A stretch of DNA of 27,441 bases, taken from NCBI RefSeq assembly GCF_000496755.2, contig NZ_AYKS02000114.1, positions 1 to 27,441 of the forward strand. Reading direction: 5' to 3'. The notes under the pieces are model-generated. The model saw only the letters and a program-made list of their open reading frames with translations, did not search any database and was not told the origin of the DNA. The position numbers were made by a program, and so were the translations under genes. Numbering within the stretch: the stretch's first letter is position 1; every line of letters begins with the position of its first letter. Below, one piece after another: positions 8,493 through 20,400 of the stretch. The DNA comes from Serratia sp. DD3 (GTDB lineage Bacteria; Pseudomonadota; Gammaproteobacteria; Enterobacterales; Enterobacteriaceae).

Positions 8493-9653
8493 ATGAAAAT
8501 TGTTATTGCCCCTGACTCATTTAAAGAAAGTTTGAGTGCGATGGATGTAGCAAACGCAATTGAACAAGGATTTAGAGAAATATACCCGCAGGCGGAATAC
8601 ATCAAACTTCCGATGGCGGATGGTGGCGAAGGTACTGTTGAGTCAATGGTTGCTGCCACTGGCGGTAAACGTGTCGAACTGTCGGTTACCGGTCCATTAG
8701 GTCAGCCCGTGGAGGCTTTTTACGGCTGGCTAGGGGATGGAAAAACTGCGGTCATTGAAATGGCAGCCGCTTCAGGCCTGCATTTGGTGACAAATGAGCA
8801 GCGGAACCCCTGCCTGACGACGACATTTGGGACAGGTGAATTGATACTGGCTGCCCTGGATCAGGGGGCGCGTAATATTATTCTCGGTATTGGCGGCAGC
8901 GCGACCAATGATGGTGGCGCAGGCATGATGCAAGCCCTCGGTGCACGTCTACTCGACAACCAGGGTAACGAATTGGCACGTGGCGGCGCCGCCCTGTCTC
9001 AGATCGCCAAGATTGATTTGTCGCACCTTGACTCACGTTTAGCGGGAGTCGATTTACGGGTAGCTTGTGATGTTGATAACCCGTTATGCGGTCCTAAGGG
9101 CGCTTCTGCGGTGTTTGGCCCACAAAAAGGTGCGACGCCTGACAGGGTTGCTCAGCTTGATGCTGCCTTAAAGGTATGGGGAGAGCATATTGAGCAGACA
9201 ACGGGACGACAGGTGATTGATCTTCCTGGTGCTGGGGCTGCAGGTGGAATGGGTTCTGCACTATCTGGATTATTAATGGGTCGTCTGGAGCCGGGTATCA
9301 GTATCGTCACTGATGCCTTGAATCTGGCTGCAGCTGTACAAGGGGCTGATCTGGTTATTACGGGTGAAGGGCGTATCGATAGCCAGACCGTGCGGGGTAA
9401 AACCCCAATGGGTGTGGCAAAAGTGGCACAACGTTTTGCGGTACCGACTATCGCCTTGGCGGGGGGCATGACCAAAGATTATGCGGTAGTTCATGAGCAT
9501 GGTCTGGATGCCGTATTCTCTGTGGTAAACCGCATTGTTACGTTGCCGGAAGCGATGGGTGAAGCGGATGAGAATTTGCGTGTAACCGCGCGCAATGTTG
9601 CCGCCGTATGGCAAATGGCTGAGCGTAATAAAGCGGCAAAACAGACCGCTTAA
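8493..9653 (+). CDS. garK: Glycerate kinase (GarK/GlxK type)
   Basis: This 386-residue enzyme of the glycerate kinase type-1 family phosphorylates D-glycerate with ATP (to 2-phosphoglycerate in the E. coli relatives), feeding lower glycolysis. Family motifs seen: IAPDSFKESLSA at the N-terminus, ADGGEGT, DGKTAVIEMAAASGL, IGGSATNDGGAG, GAGAAGGMG and VITGEGRIDSQT. E. coli GarK and GlxK are about 381 residues. The sequence mixes features of both, so the choice of symbol is nominal. TGGAG precedes the ATG. It is the last gene of the cdaR-permease-kinase cluster. No tartronate semialdehyde reductase or diacid dehydratase is present, which suggests growth on glycerate itself. Confidence 0.93.
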   Translation: MKIVIAPDSFKESLSAMDVANAIEQGFREIYPQAEYIKLPMADGGEGTVESMVAATGGKRVELSVTGPLGQPVEAFYGWLGDGKTAVIEMAAASGLHLVTNEQRNPCLTTTFGTGELILAALDQGARNIILGIGGSATNDGGAGMMQALGARLLDNQGNELARGGAALSQIAKIDLSHLDSRLAGVDLRVACDVDNPLCGPKGASAVFGPQKGATPDRVAQLDAALKVWGEHIEQTTGRQVIDLPGAGAAGGMGSALSGLLMGRLEPGISIVTDALNLAAAVQGADLVITGEGRIDSQTVRGKTPMGVAKVAQRFAVPTIALAGGMTKDYAVVHEHGLDAVFSVVNRIVTLPEAMGEADENLRVTARNVAAVWQMAERNKAAKQTA

Positions 9654-9712
9654 TACGTTGTTTGGGGCTAGCGCCAAGAGTTCGTCCAAGTTGTAGCAGT
9701 GATACCCGTGTG

Positions 9713-9741
9713 CCCGGTCACAATGTTAATTTGTGGCCGGG
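9713..9741 (+). terminator. Possible terminator after glycerate kinase
   Basis: CCCGGTCACAA and TTGTGGCCGGG pair over 11 bp (one G-T) with a 7-nt loop, 60 nt after the stop codon. Only a weak TAATCTTTA follows, so it is a hairpin terminator of modest strength or a 3'-end stabiliser. Confidence 0.45.
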
Positions 9742-9924
9742 TAATCTTTAATCTTATCCCTAAGATTCATCCATCAAAGCCAGTCTACCTCTGGTACAAA
9801 TCTTATGGCGACTGCCCTGCCATCTTACTGAGTTAGAGTGTCTACTTGCCGTTATCTTGGTGAGCATGATTGCGCTGATGCCTGGACTTATTACAGTAGA
9901 AGAGTATTCAGGCAAGTGGGCAGA

Positions 9925-10587
9925 TTATCCTTTTCCCTTTGAGGACGGTTGTACGCGGCCCTTTCGCTTATTCACCAGGCGTTGCTTGGCCTTTTTTACC
10001 GAGATGAGTGTACGGTCTGGGAAATAAGCCGCTAACTCTGTTAGGGGCAGATGGAGGTGTTTTTCCAGTTTTTTTAACTCTTCCGGTTGCCACATTCGCT
10101 GCTTGCCCGGCCCACTGCAACCAAAGAAACGTAGCCCCATATCATTGGCTTTGATTTTCACCGCGTCGATGGTGCGCCCCACGAGCTTATCTACCGTTGC
10201 TGTGCCAAGAAGTGGGTAATATTTTTTCAATATTTTACACTCTTGAGCACTCCAGTTGCGTGCACTAACCACCCCGATGGTGTACGCCATCATAAAAATA
10301 GTTTTACGGGTTCGCCCTGGCAGCAGTTGCATAACACGGGTGATACCTTCACCGTTGGCATAATGTGTGCGTATGATGTCTTTTTCTGCTTCACTCCAGA
10401 GGGTGGAGGCAGCTTTGCTGCAGCCCAACTTGTTGGCACACATTCTGACGGCAGTGGCGGTTCTGCCAAGGTGCTCGGCAATTTTGCTGGTAGGGGTTTT
10501 GCCGTAATGCGCTTCTACATAACGCATTTCAGACAATAGCCAGGGTTGCCGGTGGTTTGGACAGTGTGAACTGTCGTTGCGTATCAT
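9925..10587 (-). CDS. Four-repeat SANT/Myb-like DNA-binding protein
   Basis: I do not recognise this 220-residue protein by name. It contains four copies of a Myb/SANT-like three-helix unit of about 40 residues. Each starts with a Trp (W16, W64, W112, W166) and each second turn carries a (G/D)-R-T at 41-43, 91-93, 137-139 and 191-193. Helices two and three read like SKIAEHLGRTATAVRMCANK. The C-terminal tail is very basic (about 198-220). This layout suggests sequence-specific DNA binding, perhaps as a regulator. The family also occurs in phage and mobile-element proteins. GGAG lies 9 nt before the ATG. It is downstream of the phosphopantetheinyl transferase on the same strand, after 132 nt, so it may regulate the peptide synthetase locus, which is an inference. 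Confidence 0.75.
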   Translation of the reverse strand: MIRNDSSHCPNHRQPWLLSEMRYVEAHYGKTPTSKIAEHLGRTATAVRMCANKLGCSKAASTLWSEAEKDIIRTHYANGEGITRVMQLLPGRTRKTIFMMAYTIGVVSARNWSAQECKILKKYYPLLGTATVDKLVGRTIDAVKIKANDMGLRFFGCSGPGKQRMWQPEELKKLEKHLHLPLTELAAYFPDRTLISVKKAKQRLVNKRKGRVQPSSKGKG

Positions 10588-10611
10588 TGGAATTTCTCCG
10601 TATTAGACATA

Positions 10612-10669
10612 CGGTAGCAATTTTAGGATTTTTCTCGTTACCGGTAAACCATCGCAAGAGATTTCGGTA
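10612..10669. promoter_or_regulatory. CGGTA cluster and dyad before the SANT-repeat gene
   Basis: CGGTA occurs three times in 58 bp (10612, 10642, 10665), the middle copy within the perfect palindrome TTACCGGTAA (10638-10647). The cluster lies 25-80 nt upstream of the SANT-repeat gene. Autoregulation is possible, but nothing beyond position supports it. Confidence 0.25.
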
Positions 10670-10719
10670 AAAGTGACTGTTCCTGTCAGCCTAGAGGGTG
10701 GGGATAACGCTTATGCCAT

Positions 10720-11418
10720 TTAAGGCTGTTTCGCGGCAATTAACGTTATTACCTGTTCATCATCAAAAAAATATTTCCCCTGCACTACTTTCCCCTTCCG
10801 CCAACCACGGCCCAGCTCTTTTTGCAATTCAATGGCAAACTCGCCCTCTTTCAGGGCCACCAAAGACAGGTCGGTGAAATCCAAATGGGTATGGACTTGT
10901 GGATAGATAAACTTATAAAAAGCCTCTTTGGCCGAGAATAGCAATGTTGCCGCCTGGCATACGGTTAATCCCGGCGAGGTTTTAACCCACTCTCGCTCTG
11001 GTACGGTGAAGACCAGATGTTCCAGCGATGGCAGCATCTCTTGCGGTACCGTTTTTTCGATATCGATCCCGACGCCAGCGTATTCTGACTGCCAAACTGC
11101 ACAGGCAATGACTCGGTTATCTGTGTGCGACAGGCTACCGTAAGTGCCCGCAGGCCAACGAGGTGAGCGATCGGCATTCCGCCCCACCCGTGGTGCGGCC
11201 ATTCCCAACCCGCAGAGAGCTTGGACGGCACAATAACGGCCCGCCAGATATTCAATGCGCCGCGATTCAATGCTGAGTTGGATCTCTTTAGGTAACGTCA
11301 TGCAATAAGGCAACAGTTGCCGCACATCAATAGACGGTTTATCTAACAGGTAATAGCAGATGCTGATCGCGTCTACAGTGAAATGTGTAGCAAACTCAAG
11401 ACGGGTGAGCCCATTCAC
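10720..11418 (-). CDS. 4'-phosphopantetheinyl transferase (EntD/Sfp class)
   Basis: This 232-residue enzyme moves 4'-phosphopantetheine from CoA to the serine of carrier domains, turning apo-synthetases into holo-enzymes. Diagnostic motifs: SRRIEYLAGRYCA (52-64, CoA contact), GSLSHTD (94-100), GVGIDIE (115-121, Mg-binding Asp119 and Glu121) and FSAKEAFYKF (161-170, with the essential Lys-Glu pair). The size and the WP.G(T)YGSLSH form resemble EntD. It lies 66 nt downstream of the NRPS, so the three NRPS carrier domains are the obvious targets. A strong terminator sits in that gap, so it may have its own promoter or depend on read-through. It is not needed for fatty-acid ACP, which uses AcpS. 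Confidence 0.93.
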   Translation of the reverse strand: MNGLTRLEFATHFTVDAISICYYLLDKPSIDVRQLLPYCMTLPKEIQLSIESRRIEYLAGRYCAVQALCGLGMAAPRVGRNADRSPRWPAGTYGSLSHTDNRVIACAVWQSEYAGVGIDIEKTVPQEMLPSLEHLVFTVPEREWVKTSPGLTVCQAATLLFSAKEAFYKFIYPQVHTHLDFTDLSLVALKEGEFAIELQKELGRGWRKGKVVQGKYFFDDEQVITLIAAKQP

Positions 11419-11440
11419 ACCACAACTCCATCGTCATGAT

Positions 11441-11472
11441 AAGTAAAAAGGCAGCGGATTTTCTCCGCTGCC
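11441..11472 (-). terminator. Strong intrinsic terminator after the NRPS gene
   Basis: On the minus strand GGCAGCGGA and TCCGCTGCC form a perfect 9-bp GC-rich stem with a 5-nt A-rich loop, followed at once by TTTTTACTT. It begins 13 nt after the NRPS stop codon and lies before the phosphopantetheinyl transferase start. It should end most NRPS transcripts. Confidence 0.92.
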
Positions 11473-11484
11473 CATCTGTTGCCC

Positions 11485-14400
11485 TTACCTTTTCTGCGGG
11501 CAGATCACCTTGATGATCTCATCACCATATTCCAGGATATCGTGGTGGTGGCAGGCCAGCGGGATCACTCGCAGATGTTCACAGACCGTTTTCAGCCCGT
11601 TGTCTGGCACGGCAATCAGCGGTTTCATCACGTCATCCGGCAAATCAGGGTTTGCTCGCATTGCTTTGAACAGCGTAACCTGAGTGGTTTGCAGTTTGTG
11701 GCTGAGTTTCGCCTGCGAAAGCCGATCCTCTACCTCTGCCACCGCCTGAGCACGTTCGGCGGTCTCTCCTGTGAGCCCCAGCGTAGCTAGTAGGGTGTCA
11801 AGTGAGGTTTTTTCCGTTGTCTGCTGATAAAAACTGTCTAACAGATAGAGTGAAATCTCCTGTATGCCGCGAGCTTCCAACTGGGCTGCAATTTCCAGTG
11901 CGATTAGCCCCCCCAGCGACCACCCCAGGATCTGTACGGGTCCGGCCAGCAAACCGTGCGTTATCATCTCCTCCAGATAACGATCCGCCAGTGTCGCCAG
12001 TGAAGAAATGGTAGGGCGGTGATAAAGATTGTAATTATCGACACCATAACCATTCATTTTGCCCTGCAAAGTCTGGGCGAAGGGATAGAAGGCTTCCGCA
12101 CCGACCAACGCCGGGTGAATCATCCACAAAGCAGGCAAACCCTGGGTTATCTGAGTCAGTGGCAGCACCAGATGGTTTTCACAGGTGGCAAGCAGGTTTT
12201 TCAAAGTACGGCATTGGAACAGCCTGACAACAGGGACCGCTGTTTTCAGCAACTCGGATAATTTCATACATACCGAAATCGCCATAAGCGATGTTCCCCC
12301 TGAGCGGAAAAAATCATCCGTCATGCCGATTTGCTCACGTTTCAGTGTTTTCTGCCACAGCGCACACAGTTGTTGTTCGAGTGGATTACTCGGCGCAACA
12401 TAGACATTCTGCTCGACTATTTGCGGTGCAGGCAGTGCCTTACGATCCAGCTTACCGCTAGAATTATAAGGTAGTGCCTGTAGTTGGATTAACGCCGTCG
12501 GGATCATATACAGCGGTAACCGCTGGCTGAGAAACTCCAGCAATTCAGCTTCGATCAGGGGTTCATCACACACATAGTAGAGCGCCAAACGCTCCTGTTG
12601 CTGATCTTTCCAAACGATAGCGCAGCAAGATTTGATGGTGCCGAAGGCCAGGGCGCTGCTTTCAACTTCCCCCAGTTCAACGCGATAACCATTGATCTTG
12701 ACCTGAAAATCCATCCGCCCCATAAACTCGAGATTGCCGTCTGGCAGATAACGGCCTGCGTCACCGGTGCGGTAAAGCCGTTCACCCAGTTCAGGATGGT
12801 AGATAAACCGCTCCTGAGTGACCGCTTCATTGCGGAAGTAACCCCGGGCCACCCCAGCCCCCCCGATATACTGTTCACCGGGCAGGCAGGGTGGCAACAC
12901 GCGCAGATGGCTGTCCAGAACATAAAACCGCTGATGCGCCATCGCTTTGCCATAAGGCACACTGGGGGTCAGGATCGGTGCATCTGGGATGTCGTAGAGG
13001 ATTGACCAGATGGAACTTTCTGTGGCACCACCGGTGCTGACCACGCGGCAACCTTCACGCCACTGCCGGATACGTGCCGGTAACTGCTTGGCGATCACTT
13101 CCCCAACCAGTACCACGGTACGCAACATCGGCCAGCCTTCGCCAGCGGTTTCCCTTGACTCAAGGTACTCCACCAGCAATGTGATTACCGAAGGCGCAGA
13201 GTTCCAGAAGGTGACGCCGTGATTGACCATCAGCCGATGCCAGGCATCCGGTTGATAACGTTCTACCTCGGACGGCATCACCATGGTGCCCCCTACCGAT
13301 AGAATGCCAAAAATATCGAACGCCGAGATATCAAAACTTAGCGCACTGAGGGCTAAGCCACGATCTTGCTTATCAAGGCCCAGTTGCTGAATAGTATCAA
13401 CGATACTGTTTACCGCGCCGCGATGTTCAACTGCAACGCCTTTGGGGATGCCTGTCGATCCCGATGTGAAGATGACATAGGCGAGGTCATGGGGTGCGGG
13501 TAATACCGGCTCCCCAGGCTGTGGTGGTGGTAGCTCGGCCACGATGCCATGGGGGTCGATCAGCAACAGCCTGGCCTGTTCGATGTTCTGCCAAGGCTGG
13601 CTGCTGAGGATCACCGGGGTTTGTGATTGCGCGATAACCTCCAAGCGTCGGCGTTCCGGCCAGGATCCATCCAGCGGTAGATAAGCCTTGCCAGCCATGA
13701 CGATCGCCAACACGGCGATAATCTGTGCCCGCCCTTTATCCACCATCACCGCAATGGTTTCGCTCTGCCCATCCGTGTACTGGCGCAGTTGCAATGACAG
13801 CGTCAATGCTTCCTGATAAAGCTCGCCATAACTCAGTTCACCCAAGCTGTCGATAATGGCCACTGCTTGCGGTTGCAGCCGTGCTTGCTGGATAAAATCA
13901 TGGTGGATTGCACGCTCAAAATCATAGGCTGGTGGGCTGGTTTGCCAACTTGCACGCATTGAGGTTACCTCTGCCGGAGGAACGAGCGTCAATTGGTTAA
14001 TTCGCCAGCTTCCCTGCTCGACAATCTGTTCCAGGATAGTCAGATAATACTGAGACAGGCAGGTGAGGGTTTCTGGTGTAAACAGTGCCGTGGCATAGTT
14101 GAAGACCGCTTGGGTACACCCAACGTCTTTTTGGATACTCAGCATCAGATCAAACTTGGCCGCCTGATACTGTTCTACCAGGCTTTGTGGTACTAGCCAC
14201 GCGGGTAACGCCGTATTTTGCGTCGCATCTTCCAGAACAAACAGCACCTGGAACAACGGATGACGTGAGAGATCGCGTGGCACCTGGAGGTGATCAATCA
14301 ACTGTTCCAGCGGTAAGCTTTGGTATTTTTGTGCCTCTAGTGACGTGTTGAAAACCTCATGGACATAGTCAGATAACGCCATGTTGTCATCAATTTGTGT

Positions 14401-17400
14401 ACGCAACGGTAGCGTATTGACAAAAAAGCCGATAACCGCACGGGTTTCTGCCGTTGGACGGTTGGCGACTGGGGTGCCCACCAGAATATCCTGCTGACCA
14501 CTGAAGGCGTTTAGCAATAGATTGAACGCCGACAGGAAAAGGGCAAACGGGGTCACCCCTTCGCGCTGTACAAAGCGTTCCGTTTGCGCGACCAAGTCAT
14601 CAGGCAAGGTGACACAATGGTTGGCACCACGATGATCAAACTGCGCGGGCCGCACATAGTCGAGCGGCATTTCAAGCATTTGCCAGCCCTGAAGATGTTG
14701 TTGCCAGAAGGCTTTCAATCGGTCGGCGTTTGCCGAACTCAGATACGTCTGTTGCCAACTGGCGTAATCACCATACTGCAGGCTTGGTTCAGGCAACGCT
14801 GGGTGCAGCCCGGTTCGATAGGCTTGATATAATGCCGCCCACTCTTGCAGAAAAATAGTTTGCGACCAGCCATCGAAAGCCAGATGATGCACGACGATCA
14901 GGCAGTAATGCTGGTGGGTGTTATCCGGTTGTTTGACCTGGTAAATACGGGCTCTAATCGGAATTTCTGCTTCAAGCCTGAATGGTTGGTCGATATCCTG
15001 AAGCAACTGTTGCTGCCAAGTGTCGGCATCCAGCACCAGACGCGCAATTTCCAGTTCGCTATCCACTAACCGAGAGAGGGCGGTTAGCGCCTGTTGTTGG
15101 CAAATAACGCTACGTAATACGTGATGGCGGGCAACGATAGCCCGTAGACTCTGGCAGTATGCTATCGGGTCAAGGTCTTCATTGAGACGGAACAACATCG
15201 GCACATGGTAAAGATGACTGCCACCATTGAGGTTTTCGATAAACCAGAGCTGCATTTGCGAGGATGACAGCGGGTAAGTATCAAGCTGCAACGCGGGTAT
15301 GACTAAGGGTTGCGTTTCATCATCACCGGGTTTTTTCAGGTAATTGCAGAGATTACGGATCGTCGGGTGTTGCCCCAGATCGCTGAGGGTGACATCCCGT
15401 TGCAGCCGGTGGCTGATTTGATAACATGCCTGGATCGCCAGAATCGAGTTCCCCCCGAGCGAGAAGAAGTTATCCTCCACGCTCACTCGCTGGCGTTTTA
15501 ACAATTCGCACCAAATCTCGCAGCACTCACGTTCCCAGTCACTGTCAGCCACAACAAAATCGCGCTGCTCATACTGCGGCACCGGCAAGGCCTTCCTGGC
15601 AATTTTACCGTTCTCCGTCAGTGGCATACTCTCTATCTGAACAAACGCCTTGGGCATCATGTATTGTGGCAATTGACTACGCAGGTATTGGCTCAGTGCC
15701 GGGATATCTACCGGTTCATTGGCCACGATATAGGCCGCCAGATAGGGCTGTGGATGCGGGATCAGCATGACACAGCAGGCTGTCAGGATGGGATACGACA
15801 GGGCAATATTTTCAATTTCCCCTAACTCGATGCGGTAACCGTTGATTTTGACCTGTTGGTCAATCCGCCCCATAAACTCAATATTTCCGTCATGCAGAAA
15901 ACGACCAGCATCGCCAGTGCGGTAAACCCGTTCTTGCAGTAACTCATGCCAGAAGAAACTGTCGGCGGTCCGCTGGTTATCACCATAATAGCCACGGGCC
16001 AAGCCAACACCGGCGATATAAATCTCCCCTTTCACGCCTTCTGGCACCGGGCGTAGCCAGGCATCCAGAATGTAGAAACGTTGATGCGGCAGTGGCTTGC
16101 CATAAGGAATACTGACCGATAACACCGGTTGGTGTGGCACTTCGTAAAGTATGGAGAAGACGGCGGCCTCGGTGGCTCCACCAACGCTACAGAACCGGCT
16201 ATGGGGTGCCCATTGGCGGCAACGTTCCGGCAGTGAAGTTACAATCCAATCCCCGCCGACCATCACTGCACGTAAAGCGGGCTCCGGCCCTGAAACTCCG
16301 CCGATACTGTTAACATAATCCAACAACAGTTCCAGCAAAGCTGGGGCGCTGAGCCAAGTGGTGACGCGATGAGCAATCATCAGTTGATACCAGGCTTCCG
16401 GGTTAGTCCGATCGCTTTCGGCGGGCATAACTACGGCTCCCCCGGCAGAAAGTACGCTAAAAATGTCATGAATGGCCAGGTCAAAACTCAGCGCACTGAG
16501 TGCAATACTGCGATCGTTTTGGTCAATGGCAAAGTAGCGGTTGGTTCCTTCGATCATATTGACGACGCTGCGGTGCTCAATCGCCACTCCCTTTGGCGTC
16601 CCGGTAGAACCGGAGGTGAAAATGATATAGGCAAGGTTGTCTGGAGTGGCATCAATAGGGGGCAAAAGCCATTCAGGTTGCGGCAGGGTTGGTGCATGAC
16701 CCGCACTGTTCAGCACCACTACGTTAATGTCTGGCGTTACCCAAGCTTCATTGCTCAACAGAGTATTGATGCCAGCTTGTGCCATCACGCCTAAACGCCG
16801 TTGCAGTGGCCACCCTTTATCCATCGGGAGAAAGGCTTTGCCACACATCAGTGCAGCCAACATGGCAACCGGCTGCTGACGCCCCTTATCCGCTAATATG
16901 GCGATGGCATCCCCCTGTATTTCTCCCTGTAAACGCAATTGGGTCGCCAAGGTTGATGCCGCTTGATACAACGCGCTGTAGGTCATCTCCCCGAACGTGT
17001 CGATCACGGCGACCGCTTGAGGATATTGTTGAGCATTGCGCATAAAATCATGGTGTAAAGTACGCTCGAATGAATATCCAAACCGCTGTTCGCGATGGGT
17101 GGATAGCCATTGTGGTATTTTCTCGGCTGGGAACAGGCTGAGTGTTTTCAGCGGTTCATCGCGGTATTGCACCATCTGCTGCAGGATAGAAACAAAGTAA
17201 CCGGCGAGTTGACGGATTGATGATTTTTTAAATAACGCTGTTGCAAAGTTGAAACGCGCGGACATCTGATTTTCAGTTGGCGTCAGCGTTAGGGTTAAGT
17301 CGAATTTAGCCGTCTGCTCATAGCGACTTAAATCTTCCACCGAGAGCCAGGACGGGTAATCGGCGTTATTGACATAGTCCTCTAGCGCGAACATCACCTG

Positions 17401-20400
17401 AAACAACGGATGGCGCGAAAAGTCACGGGGCAGTGCCAGGCTATCAACCAATTGCTCCAACGATAGGCTCTGATGCTGTTGTACCTGCAACGTGTTAGTG
17501 GCGACCTGATGGATAAATGCTGAGACTGAAATCTCGTTATTCACCCGATTGCGCAATGGCAAGGTATTTACAAAAAAACCGATCAGGTCTTCCAGCTCCG
17601 GCTGGCTGCGGTTCGCCAGCGGCGTCCCCACCATGACATCATCTTGGCCGGTATACCTTGTCAAGAGCAGTGTGAATGCACTTAACATCACCCCATGCAG
17701 ACTGACTCTTTCTTCACGGGCCAACTGGTTGAGTGATGCCAACAGGTCGGCTGGCAGCATGACATCACAGTTATCACCACGAGTATCAAACGCAGCAGGA
17801 CGAACGTAGTCCGGTGGTATGTCCAATTGCTGACAATCCGCCAGGGTTCGGTGCCAGAATGCCAAATCTTCCGCCTTGATTTCTACCTCCCTTTGTTGAT
17901 GCTGCCAGAAGGCATAATCGAGGTATTGCAGGGGAAGCGCGGCTGGTGGCGGTGCGGTGGGCTGCATGAAATGATGATAAAATATCGCCAGCTCTTTCAT
18001 CAGGACATCCATTGACCAGCCATCAAAGACGATGTGGTGGAAGACTAATAGGCTTGCGGTATTCGCGTTCCCCGTTGCATCCTGATACTGATAGATGGCC
18101 GCGCGTAGCGGCAGTTCGCGCGTTAAATCGATGGGCTGCTGTAAGGCCTGTTGCAGGCAGGTGGCATAGCCTTCTGCCGTCACAACATGTACTGGTACCG
18201 CCAACACCTGATCGGTAACCACTTGGCAAGCTTCCCCCGCCTTATCCTGCTTTATCAGGCTGCGCAATACCTGATGTCGTGTCACTATCGCCTGCAGACT
18301 TTTGATAAAAGCCGCACAATCCACATCGGCAGAAAGCTGCAGCAAAACTGGCGACAGGTAATGTGTGGCCTCAGTTGACAGTTGTTGCATAAACCACAGG
18401 CGCGATTGTTGGAAAGACAAGGGGGCGGTTTGGCACCCGGTTGCCAGGATTGTCTCTTCCTGTACGGTCGGCTCTTGTTGAGCAATATAGCTGCTGAGCG
18501 TTGCTACCGTTGGATATTGATGCAGAGTGAGTGCGGAAACGTTGACCCCAAGTTGTTTATTGATTTCATGGCAAAGTTTAATCGCCAGAATAGAGTTACC
18601 CCCCAGGCGGTAAAAATGGTCGTCTATACCCGCATTGCTGTTTAACAACCGGTTAAACAGCACCAGTAATTGACTTTCTAACGGGGTGCTCGGTGTGCGG
18701 AAAGGGGTGTTCTGCTCAATAAGTGCGGGTTCGGGTAACGCACGATAATCTACCTTTCGGCTTACCGTCAGCGGGATCGCAGGAATCGCCATCATTGCGC
18801 CAGGCACCATATAATGTGGCAGTTGTTCAGCCAGTTGCTGATTGACCTCTTCCGGCGTCAGGTTGCTGCCGGGGGCTAAAACGAACCAGGCCAAAAGCTG
18901 CGGCGAAGGTTGTTTACGGGCAATGACTACCGCTTCCGCGATGCCAGGCAGATTGCGCATTACCGATTCGATTTCACCCAACTCAATGCGGTAACCGTTG
19001 ATTTTCACCTGTTGGTCTTTACGGCCACAATATTCCAGACTGCCATCCGGCAAACGACGAACCCGATCGCCGGTGCGATAAAGACGGCGATAGTCCATTT
19101 CTTGGTGAAACGGATTATCAATAAATAGGCTGGCCGTCAGTTCAGGCTGGCCAAGATAGCCACGAGCCAAACCAGCACCCGCAAGGTACAGTTCACCTTC
19201 GACACCCAGTGGCAACAGGTGGAAGTTTTCATCCACCACATAGCCCCGCATATTGGTGATCATGTGACCAATATTGCGGGCGCCGTTGTTGCGATACAGA
19301 TTAACACTAGCGCTGACCGATGCCTCGGTAGGACCATACATATTGGCAACCTGTAAACCACAAGCCAGATAGTGATCAAGCACATCCTGCGACGTTGCTT
19401 CACCGCCAACGCCCAGATAACGTACCGAGTCTGGAAATGTGGGTTTGGTGCTGAGCAGTGCAGGGGGAAGGAAACAGAAGTTGATCTGCCATTCGGCCAT
19501 TTGCTTGGTGAGTAATGGCAGATCCAAGCGCTGAGCTTCATTGGCAATACACAGACAATGGCCATTATCAAGGGCGATAAAAACTTCAAACACATGCGCA
19601 TCGAAGGCGAATGTAGCAAATTGCATACAGTTCAGTACATGATGCTGATTGGCTAATAGCCGCTGGGTATGGCCCTGGATCATATTGACGGCACCACGGT
19701 GTTCACACAGCGTCCCTTTGGGTCGCCCTGTGGTACCAGAAGTATAAATGACATAAGCCAGTTGTCGGCTATCAAGCTCAGGCAACGGTATATTGTCAAT
19801 TAACGCCGTGTGTTCCTGCTGATCAATCAGCAAGCAGTGGCTGTCAGGTGCGTTTTGTAAAATGGTATCTTGCAGTTTTGCTTGCGTCAGTACCAACGGA
19901 CTGTTCACATCCTGTAAAATATAGGCCAGCCGCTGCGCGGGAGCGTGAGGATCCAACGGCACATAGGCCGCCCCTGCCTTCATGATCGCTAATATACCCA
20001 CCACTGCGTCAACGCTCCGTTGAAGGTAGAGCGGGATCAGCGTATCGGCGGGCATTTCCTGACCGCAAATACGCAGATATTCTGCACGTATATGCTGCGC
20101 CAAACGGGTGCTACGTTGTTCAAGCTCACGGTAACTGAGCGCTTCCTTCTCATCCTTGAGCGCCATACGCTCAGGGTAAAGGTGGCTATGTTTCTCAAAC
20201 CCGCTAAGCAAGGTCGTCTGCGTGGGGGATTGAGGAGCAGCGCTATGATAGTGATCCTGCAGACGCTGCTCCTGCTGCGGAGTCAGATAGGAGAAGGTGG
20301 ATATCAATCGTTCGGGTTCATTTAATACTGAACGCAACAAATTGAGATATTGCTCCGCCAGTTCGAGCATTTGGGTCTCATCGAATAGATCAGATTTGTA

